Assembly (NCBI GenBank): GCA_017881545.1
Contig: JADGQU010000174.1
Span: 1-5,858 of the forward strand
From: Gemmatimonadaceae bacterium
GTDB lineage: Bacteria; Gemmatimonadota; Gemmatimonadetes; Gemmatimonadales; Gemmatimonadaceae
Direction: 5' to 3'
DNA: 5,858 nucleotides
Position numbers and translations under genes: made by a program. How positions within the stretch are numbered: the stretch's first letter is position 1; every line of letters begins with the position of its first letter. The notes beneath the pieces were generated by a model. The model searched no databases. It worked only from the letters and a program-made list of their open reading frames with translations, and was not told where the DNA came from. Shown in pieces: positions 1 through 3,613 of the stretch.

Positions 1-1
1 A

Positions 2-277
2 CTCGAGAGTCCCGTCGATACGGATCTCTTTCGCGCCATTGAAAAAGCGGCTCATGATCGAGAGCCGAGCGCATTCGTTACGACTCCCATGGAGACTGCG
101 GCAACGGACAGGCCGACTTATCGCAAGGCGGGGATAACGACCTATGGGTTCAGTCCGTTCAAGGTTCCGCGGCCGGAAATCCAGCGCGGGATGCACGGCA
201 ACGACGAGCGCCTGTCGATCGAGAACGTCGGTTACGGCGTTCGGTTCTACTACGACATACTGCGATACGCGCAGTAG
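2..277 (+). CDS. M20-family metallopeptidase, C-terminal fragment
   Basis: The reading frame is open from the left window edge to the TAG at 275-277, giving the last 91 residues of a larger protein. The start lies outside the window. Three features match the C-terminal catalytic lobe of M20 zinc peptidases (carboxypeptidase/aminoacylase type, CPS1/PM20D1-like). These are a TDRPTYRKAG segment followed by YGFSPF, the motif MHGNDERL whose His is the position of a metal ligand in the family, and the closing helix GVRFYYDIL. Family knowledge says such enzymes hydrolyse a peptide or N-acyl amide bond with two zinc ions; the substrate cannot be read here. The gene converges with infA, leaving a 21-base gap with no clear terminator hairpin. 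The internal ATG at 89 is not a real start, because the homologous region begins upstream of it. Confidence 0.85.
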   Translation, partial: LESPVDTDLFRAIEKAAHDREPSAFVTTPMETAATDRPTYRKAGITTYGFSPFKVPRPEIQRGMHGNDERLSIENVGYGVRFYYDILRYAQ

Positions 278-298
278 CCAGTGGTTCGAGCTAGCGCG

Positions 299-520
299 TC
301 AGCTCTTGTGGCGGAAGGTAATGCGTCCTCTCGTCAGGTCGTAAGGCGAAACCTCGAGAGTAACGCGATCTCCAGCGAGAACGCGGATGCGGAATCTCCG
401 CATTTTTCCCGCAATCGTCGCATGCACGTCGTGGCCGTTGTTCACCTGCACGCGGAAGGTCGCGTCTGGCAGCACTTCAGTAACCGTTCCTTCGAGCTCT
501 ATTGCTTCTTCTTTTGCCAT
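299..520 (-). CDS. infA: Translation initiation factor IF-1
   Basis: The 73-residue product is the usual length for bacterial IF-1. It begins MAKEEAIELEGTV and carries the signature SPYDLTRGRI near the end, with GKMRRFRIRVLAGDRV before it, so it is a single S1-like OB fold. IF-1 binds the ribosomal A site in the 30S initiation complex and works with IF-2 and IF-3 in the cytoplasm. The ATG is fixed by the conserved N-terminus. A GGAGG at 524-528 lies only three bases from the ATG, closer than usual. The gene is not in a ribosomal protein operon, which is a common place for infA; it lies downstream of csp on the same strand, separated by a strong terminator. It could be the only infA or a second copy; the window cannot tell. 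Confidence 0.97.
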   Translation of the reverse strand: MAKEEAIELEGTVTEVLPDATFRVQVNNGHDVHATIAGKMRRFRIRVLAGDRVTLEVSPYDLTRGRITFRHKS

Positions 521-523
521 AAT

Positions 524-543
524 CCTCCGTACGTTCTTTTATA
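524..543 (-). promoter_or_regulatory. infA Shine-Dalgarno and possible -10 box
   Basis: On the - strand GGAGG (528 to 524) precedes the infA ATG by three bases. A TATAAA (543 to 538) lies just upstream and could be a -10 element. No good -35 hexamer is found 16 to 18 bases further up, because that place is occupied by the T-run of the csp terminator. If the TATAAA is used, the infA leader would be only about ten bases long. The Shine-Dalgarno is clear; the promoter is weakly supported. Confidence 0.4.
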
Positions 544-555
544 GGGATATGAAAT

Positions 556-595
556 AAAAAACGGGGCCGGCCTGGAGTTGTCCAGAGCGGCCCCG
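556..595 (-). terminator. Intrinsic terminator downstream of csp
   Basis: Read on the - strand, CGGGGCCG (595 to 588) pairs perfectly with CGGCCCCG (569 to 562). A second inner stem CTGG/CCAG forms around a six-base loop. The outer arm is followed at once by six T (561 to 556), then ATTT. This is a textbook rho-independent terminator, placed 31 bases after the csp stop codon and ending 35 bases before the infA start. It should make csp mostly monocistronic unless RNA polymerase is antiterminated. Confidence 0.93.
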
Positions 596-626
596 CTTTC
601 CTATCCTGCGTTTAGCAAGCTACGAC

Positions 627-839
627 TTAAGCGCCGAGCTTGGTAACGTTCTCGGCCGCGGGGCCCTTCTGGCCCTGCACGACGTCGAATTCAACGCGCT
701 CGCCTTCAGCCAACGACTTGAAGCCGTTGCCCTGAATAGCGGAGTGATGAACGAAGCAATCCTTCTGTCCGTTCTCTGGGGTAATGAAGCCAAAGCCCTT
801 GGCATCATTGAACCATTTTACTTTGCCGGTGGTACGCAT
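627..839 (-). CDS. Cold-shock domain protein (CspA family)
   Basis: The 70-residue product is a single cold-shock domain. It begins MRTTGKVKWFNDAKGFGFI. RNP1 is KGFGFI (residues 14-19) and RNP2 is CFVHHS (28-33), with GPAAENVTKL at the end. Cys28 replaces the more usual Val or Leu of RNP2. Such proteins bind single-stranded RNA and DNA, act as RNA chaperones, and in E. coli several act as transcription antiterminators. The ATG at 839 was chosen because homologs start with this sequence and GAGGA lies ten bases upstream. A TTG at 860 would add seven unrelated residues. The gene is expressed away from phzF, behind a long structured leader, and is followed by a strong terminator and then infA. 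Whether it is cold-induced or constitutive cannot be read from the coding sequence. Confidence 0.97.
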   Translation of the reverse strand: MRTTGKVKWFNDAKGFGFITPENGQKDCFVHHSAIQGNGFKSLAEGERVEFDVVQGQKGPAAENVTKLGA

Positions 840-849
840 GTTCGGTACA

Positions 850-854
850 TCCTC
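850..854 (-). promoter_or_regulatory. csp Shine-Dalgarno
   Basis: GAGGA (854 to 850 on the - strand) sits ten bases before the ATG at 839. It decides the start in favour of the 70-residue product, since the alternative TTG at 860 would place this site inside the coding region. Confidence 0.7.
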
Positions 855-864
855 ATTCAATTGT

Positions 865-897
865 GTCGGAGTGCCGTGTTTGCGGTACCTGTCCGAC
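865..897 (-). other. Stem-loop in csp leader
   Basis: Read as the csp mRNA, GTCGGA (897 to 892) pairs with TCCGAC (870 to 865). Inside, after a CAG bulge, GTACCG faces CGGCAC with one A/C mismatch and a six-base CAAACA loop. It ends 11 bases before the csp Shine-Dalgarno. Read on the + strand the mismatch becomes a G-T wobble, so the fold is slightly better there. A role in ribosome access or RNA stability is inference. Confidence 0.5.
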
Positions 898-909
898 TAC
901 TGTTTGTTC

Positions 910-933
910 GCGGCCGAAATGGCCGCATTTTTT
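910..933 (+). terminator. Intrinsic terminator on + strand without a known + gene
   Basis: GCGGCC (910-915) and GGCCGC (921-926) form a perfect six-base GC stem around a GAAAT loop. One A and then six T (928-933) follow. This is a good intrinsic terminator for transcription running left to right. The nearest + gene upstream is the peptidase ending at 277, beyond two - strand genes, so the transcript it would end is unknown. On the - strand the same hairpin would be part of the csp leader. Confidence 0.65.
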
Positions 934-944
934 CGCCAGAAACC

Positions 945-974
945 AAAAAAAAGACCCGGTAAACATCCCAGGTC
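945..974 (-). terminator. Intrinsic terminator, candidate csp leader attenuator
   Basis: On the - strand GACCTGG (974 to 968) pairs with CCGGGTC (959 to 953) around the eight-base loop GATGTTTA. Eight T follow at once (952 to 945). One of the seven pairs is a G-U wobble that would be an A/C mismatch on the other strand, which supports a - strand RNA. The nearest promoter upstream is at 1025-1053 and the nearest gene downstream is csp. It therefore either ends a small RNA of about 74 bases or attenuates csp transcription. Confidence 0.8.
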
Positions 975-998
975 CCTCTAAAGTTCGCTGGCTCTAAC

Positions 999-1013
999 GC
1001 GCAATCGTTGCGC
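999..1013 (-). other. Short perfect hairpin near predicted transcript 5' end
   Basis: GCGCAA (1013 to 1008 on the - strand) pairs with TTGCGC (1004 to 999) around a three-base CGA loop. It would start about five bases after the transcription start predicted from the promoter at 1025-1053, as a 5' stem that could protect the RNA. Confidence 0.5.
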
Positions 1014-1024
1014 CTCAGGTTTTA

Positions 1025-1053
1025 AACCTAACCAACAAAGGTGTGCCAGTCAA
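1025..1053 (-). promoter_or_regulatory. Candidate sigma70-type promoter reading towards csp
   Basis: On the - strand TTGACT (1053 to 1048, five of six matches to TTGACA) is followed after 17 bases by TAGGTT (1030 to 1025). The -10 keeps the first TA and final T but is otherwise weak. The upstream flank ATCTTTTA is AT-rich. The predicted start near 1018 would give csp a leader of about 179 bases, comparable with the 159-base leader of E. coli cspA. No better promoter was found nearer to csp. Confidence 0.5.
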
Positions 1054-1186
1054 TAAAAGATGCGCGGCGACTCTGTACTCGGCGCGGCCGCCTCGCTCGA
1101 CTCGAAATTGCTCGCAAGGGCCGCATGGGGGCCCTACCGCCTTCCGAGCCACTTCGTCTACTGAAAACGAGATAGCTCTGCTGGTA

Positions 1187-1221
1187 GCCGGAAGCGCCGG
1201 CTCTTCGCACATTCTTGTGCG
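1187..1221 (+). repeat. Two tandem inverted repeats abutting the phzF start
   Basis: GCCGG (1187-1191) pairs with CCGGC (1197-1201) over an AAGCG loop. Then CGCACA (1206-1211) pairs with TGTGCG (1216-1221) over a TTCT loop. The second repeat ends one base before the phzF ATG at 1223 and occupies the place where a Shine-Dalgarno would be expected. It may be a protein operator or an RNA fold that hides the start; neither is shown by sequence alone. Confidence 0.55.
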
Positions 1222-1222
1222 C

Positions 1223-2155
1223 ATGGCTTACGCCTTTCACACCGCCGACGTCTTTACCGACCACCTCCATGGGGGGAATCCGCTCGCGGTGATTCCGGAT
1301 GCGCGCGGCTTGTCGGATACGCAGATGCTGGCGATCACGCGCGAGTTTAACTACTCGGAAACTGTCTTCGTCTTTCCCCCGCAGCAGAGCGCCAACACCC
1401 GGCGCGTGCGCATCTTCACCCCTGGGGCAGAGCTGCCGTTCGCGGGACATCCCACGGTGGGTTGCGCGTTCGTTCTCGCGTCGATCGGTGAAATTCCCCT
1501 CAACGGTGACGAAACGCGAATCGTGCTCGAGGAGGGTGTCGGACCGATCCCTGTTCTCATTCGCGCCAAAGATGGAAAGCCGGTCTTCGCGCAGCTCACG
1601 TCCGCGAAGCTCCCCGAAATCAATGATCGGCCGCCTCCGCCGGAGACGCTGTGCGAGATCCTCTCGCTCGAGCCGAGCCACATAGTGGCGGACGACATGA
1701 TCGAGCCGGAAGCGGTGTCGTGCGGCGTGCCCTATCTCTTCATCCCGATCAAGAAACCCGAGATGCTCTCATGGGTGAAGGTCGACATCGCGAAATGGGA
1801 ACAGGCGCTGCGCGACTACTGGGCGCCGGAGATGTTCGTCTTCAGCGCGGACGACTGGAGCAACATCTTCGAGGGCGGCCACATCCGGGCGCGAATGTTC
1901 GCACCCGGGTTAGGCATCGGTGAGGATCCGGCAACCGGCAGCGCTTGCGCCGCCCTTGCCGGATTCCTGGCACTGCGCGCGGAGACGCGCGACGGCACGC
2001 TCCGCTGGACGGTCGATCAGGGCGTCGAGATGGGAAGGCCGAGCAGGCTCGAGATGGAGGTCGATCTCAAGCGGGGACAACTGGCCGCGATAAGAGTCGG
2101 CGGCTCCTCGGTCCTCGTCAGCTCAGGAACGCTGCACGTCGAGGGCGACAGCTAA
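1223..2155 (+). CDS. PhzF-family isomerase/epimerase-like protein
   Basis: The 310-residue product has the two-lobed PhzF layout and is close to the family's usual length of about 280 to 300. The N-terminus FHTADVFTDHLHGGNPLAV is typical. NYSETVFVF contains Glu46 at the position of the catalytic general acid/base of PhzF. AGHPTVG follows at 74-80 and GEDPATGSA at 233-241 marks the second lobe. The family includes the phenazine enzyme PhzF (isomerisation of trans-2,3-dihydro-3-hydroxyanthranilate) and many relatives of unknown substrate. No phenazine genes are near, so a cytosolic isomerase or epimerase of unknown substrate is the safe call. The ATG at 1223 fits the family start; the in-frame extension back to 1043 has no family-like sequence. 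No Shine-Dalgarno is visible. It ends 3 bases from the converging small gene. Confidence 0.93.
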   Translation: MAYAFHTADVFTDHLHGGNPLAVIPDARGLSDTQMLAITREFNYSETVFVFPPQQSANTRRVRIFTPGAELPFAGHPTVGCAFVLASIGEIPLNGDETRIVLEEGVGPIPVLIRAKDGKPVFAQLTSAKLPEINDRPPPPETLCEILSLEPSHIVADDMIEPEAVSCGVPYLFIPIKKPEMLSWVKVDIAKWEQALRDYWAPEMFVFSADDWSNIFEGGHIRARMFAPGLGIGEDPATGSACAALAGFLALRAETRDGTLRWTVDQGVEMGRPSRLEMEVDLKRGQLAAIRVGGSSVLVSSGTLHVEGDS

Positions 2156-2158
2156 GCC

Positions 2159-2482
2159 CTATTCGAGGTAGTGGTAGAGGCCGAACAGCGCCATCCCCGC
2201 GCCGCCGATGACGATGATGGTTCCGGCGTTTCCCCCGACGAGCGCGCCCGCGATCATCGCACCCACGCCAACGACCATTAGTGCCACGTCCTGCCCCTGA
2301 TGCGGACGGACCGCAGTCGCGTTGACCTTCGTAGTTGCGTCGACCTTCGCCTCGTTCACGCGAAACCCGACCGACGCAGCCTGCACCGTGGGGCCCTTCA
2401 CTGAGGCTTGTGCTGCCTGTTGGGCGTGCGATGCAGCCGGGAGCATAGCAAGAGCACAGAAGCTGATTGCCAGAAAGCGCAT
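2159..2482 (-). CDS. Small secreted glycine-rich protein, unknown function
   Basis: The 107-residue product begins with a signal peptide (residues 1-20, charged MR, hydrophobic core, cleavage likely after SHA). An Ala/Val/Thr-rich linker of about 45 residues follows. The C-terminal 40 residues are two hydrophobic stretches (about 66-84 and 86-106) rich in Gly with GxxxG-like spacing around an NAGT turn, ending GLYHYLE. This could be a membrane hairpin. I do not recognise a named family, though similar short exported proteins ending in GLYxYL are familiar from Gemmatimonadota. The start at 2482 was preferred because GGAG lies six bases upstream; the ATG at 2494 has no ribosome binding site and would add MENE before the signal peptide. 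It converges on phzF with a 3-base gap and has a long leader of its own. Confidence 0.72.
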   Translation of the reverse strand: MRFLAISFCALAMLPAASHAQQAAQASVKGPTVQAASVGFRVNEAKVDATTKVNATAVRPHQGQDVALMVVGVGAMIAGALVGGNAGTIIVIGGAGMALFGLYHYLE

Positions 2483-2499
2483 TTCGTTCTCCATTGAAA

Positions 2500-2568
2500 G
2501 CGGGGAAAAAATTCCTGAGGAAGACGCTCATCCGCGCATTCCGTTCCCCGCACAGTTGGTGGGAACTG
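2500..2568 (-). other. Competing stems in the leader of the small gene
   Basis: Three stems share bases here and cannot all form. GCGGGGAA pairs with TTCCCCGC (2551-2544 with 2507-2500, eight perfect pairs over 36 bases). GTTCCC pairs with GGGAAC (2566-2561 with 2548-2543). CAGTT pairs with AACTG (2568-2564 with 2557-2553). The long stem ends eight bases before the Shine-Dalgarno of the small gene. A weak TTCC/GGAA hairpin followed by six T (2511 to 2506) also lies inside. A switch is possible but unproven. Confidence 0.4.
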
Positions 2569-2578
2569 CGGCAATAAA

Positions 2579-2606
2579 CGTGCACGACTTCGTGCCGTGC
2601 ACGACT
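2579..2606. repeat. Direct repeat, 11 bp, period 17
   Basis: CGTGCACGACT occurs at 2579-2589 and again at 2596-2606, with six bases between (TCGTGC). Each copy contains the palindrome CGTGCACG. It lies in the 5' leader or promoter-downstream region of the small secreted-protein gene. The paired palindromic boxes look like a binding site for a regulator, but no regulator is encoded in the window. Confidence 0.6.
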
Positions 2607-2690
2607 GGAGCGAACGGATCAGGTGCTTGCCGGCTCCACCGCGAACGCGAATGCGCCGGTGAGGATGCGCCCCGCGCGCCTTAAGCGCAC

Positions 2691-2719
2691 TCCATACAGA
2701 CGTGCAACCGCCCCGTCAA
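2691..2719 (-). promoter_or_regulatory. Candidate promoter for the small secreted-protein gene
   Basis: On the - strand TTGACG (2719 to 2714) is followed after exactly 17 bases by TATGGA (2696 to 2691). It starts six bases after the DUF4097 stop codon. The predicted start near 2684 gives a leader of about 200 bases before the ATG at 2482. The -35 is strong and the -10 moderate. Confidence 0.5.
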
Positions 2720-2724
2720 GAAGA

Positions 2725-3540
2725 CTACCGCTCGCTTCTCCCGTGACGCCGGTCACGATGGCGCTCCGGGATGTCGATCTGCCCCGACACCTCGGCGTAG
2801 TCGATGCTGCCGCTCCCCTTTGATTCGACCTTGAAATCCTTGCCGACTTTGTTCACTTCGATGCTGCCGGATCCATCGTTCTGCACGACCACCGAGCCGC
2901 GCACGTCAGTGGCGTAGATGCCGCCGGAGCCATCGCTCAAGACCGTAAAGGATCCCGTCACGTTGCGGACGTTTATGTCGCCCGAGCCGTCATCCACCGT
3001 CACGTCGCCGCCGACGTTCTCGATCGTGAGATCACCCGAGCCGTCGGTGATGCGAACCGATCCCGCAGCCCCGATCACGGAGAACGATCCCGAGCCGTCG
3101 GTCGCCTCGAGGGAGCCCACATTCAATATCTTGGCATCGCCGCTGCCGTCGGAGACGTCGGCGTTGATGCCCTGCGGAACCTCGATCACGAGATCGAGCG
3201 AGGCGTCGTAGTTGTCGTCGTTGTAGCTCCACTTGTTCTCAGGAATGTCCGCCTTGATGAACACGACATCCCCGCGCCGCTCGGCGATCAGCTTGATCCT
3301 GGCGAGGAATTGCTGCGAAGATGAGCGCGCGGTACCGGTTACCTGTACCTGCCGCAGACCGGCTTTGCCTTCGACGCGGAGCGTTCCCGCGCCTGCCTCC
3401 ACCTCGACGGACTTTGCACCGGAAGCGTCGACTACAGCATTCCTCGGCGCGGAATATGGGACGGACGACTGAGCGTATCCTGCCGTGCCGATTAAAAAAG
3501 GCGCCGCCGCGAAGGCAGCACCGCGAAACTGTCGATTCAT
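2725..3540 (-). CDS. DUF4097-family secreted repeat protein
   Basis: The 271-residue product starts MNRQFRG with a signal peptide (cleavage likely after AGYA, about residue 23). After a beta-rich N-terminal part, residues 131-259 hold seven units of about 18 residues, each opening with DGSG or KGSG and continuing as alternating hydrophobic strands. This is the DUF4097 pattern, predicted to fold as a right-handed beta-helix-like stack. The function of the family is unknown; a periplasmic or surface location is inferred. The tail after IDIPE is short and very basic (RHRDRRHGRSER). The start at 3540 is supported by GGAG eight bases upstream and by the signal peptide; the frame extends 17 codons further but those residues look unlike a leader. 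It follows the LVIVD gene by 73 bases on the same strand and may share its transcript. Confidence 0.88.
   Translation of the reverse strand: MNRQFRGAAFAAAPFLIGTAGYAQSSVPYSAPRNAVVDASGAKSVEVEAGAGTLRVEGKAGLRQVQVTGTARSSSQQFLARIKLIAERRGDVVFIKADIPENKWSYNDDNYDASLDLVIEVPQGINADVSDGSGDAKILNVGSLEATDGSGSFSVIGAAGSVRITDGSGDLTIENVGGDVTVDDGSGDINVRNVTGSFTVLSDGSGGIYATDVRGSVVVQNDGSGSIEVNKVGKDFKVESKGSGSIDYAEVSGQIDIPERHRDRRHGRSER
2764..3150 (-). repeat. DGSG repeat array inside the DUF4097 gene
   Basis: DGSG tetrapeptides open units at residues 131, 148, 166, 184, 203 and 222, and KGSG at 241, so the period is 17 to 19 residues. At DNA level the motif CCCGAGCCGTC recurs on the + strand at several of these places, though the units between have diverged. 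This is a protein repeat, not a CRISPR array or a DNA satellite. Confidence 0.85.
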
Positions 3541-3562
3541 CTGGAGAACTCCGTCGGGTTGT

Positions 3563-3608
3563 GTCAGGGTTGGACAATCCCTGACCCCCATACGGTTTGA
3601 AGGGGGCC
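3563..3608 (-). other. Two overlapping hairpins between LVIVD and DUF4097 genes
   Basis: On the - strand GGCCCCC (3608 to 3602) can pair with GGGGGTC (3589 to 3583), seven pairs with one G-U. GTCAGGG (3585 to 3579) can pair perfectly with CCCTGAC (3569 to 3563). The two stems share GTC at 3585-3583, so they exclude each other. No T-run follows, so neither is a standard terminator. An mRNA stability or processing element, or an operator, would fit the position. Confidence 0.5.
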
Positions 3609-3613
3609 TCGTT

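Larger units (their letters stand above)
840..1222. other. Gene-free region between csp and phzF
   Basis: No convincing coding sequence lies in these 383 bases on either strand, and no tRNA-like cloverleaf was found. From left to right the region holds the csp ribosome binding site, a bulged stem-loop (865-897), a + strand terminator (910-933), a - strand terminator (945-974), a short perfect hairpin (999-1013), a - strand sigma70-type promoter (1025-1053), an AGGGCC/GGCCCT repeat (1117-1135) and two tandem inverted repeats just before phzF (1187-1221). The density of structure is far above that of the coding parts of the window. Confidence 0.7.

Noticed and set aside
840..860. TTG start adding seven residues to the cold-shock protein
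   Set aside because: The extension is not found in the family as remembered and it would overlap the Shine-Dalgarno of the ATG at 839.
961..1140. tRNA or tmRNA between csp and phzF
   Set aside because: A TTTCGAGTC-like string was noticed on the - strand, but no matching T-stem, anticodon arm or acceptor stem can be drawn.
1043..1222. 60-codon upstream extension of the PhzF-like protein
   Set aside because: The family N-terminus begins at the ATG at 1223; the extension is of low quality and has no signal peptide or domain.
1028..1681. - strand open frame of 217 codons opposite the PhzF-like gene
   Set aside because: Arg-rich, no recognisable domain, fully overlapped by the family-supported + strand gene.
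1223..2155. Phenazine biosynthesis locus
   Set aside because: Only a PhzF-family protein is present; no other phenazine gene lies in the window and the family is much wider than phenazine enzymes.
2725..2763. Frameshift at the basic C-terminal tail of the DUF4097 protein
   Set aside because: The other frames at this point give no better continuation of the repeat or a family-like end, so the tail is taken as real.
2764..3150. CRISPR-like or satellite repeat array
   Set aside because: The periodicity is 51 to 57 bases but follows codons of DGSG units with strong divergence between copies; it is a protein repeat.
3541..3591. 17-codon upstream extension of the DUF4097 protein
   Set aside because: It would bury the signal peptide behind a non-hydrophobic stretch, and a good Shine-Dalgarno supports the start at 3540.
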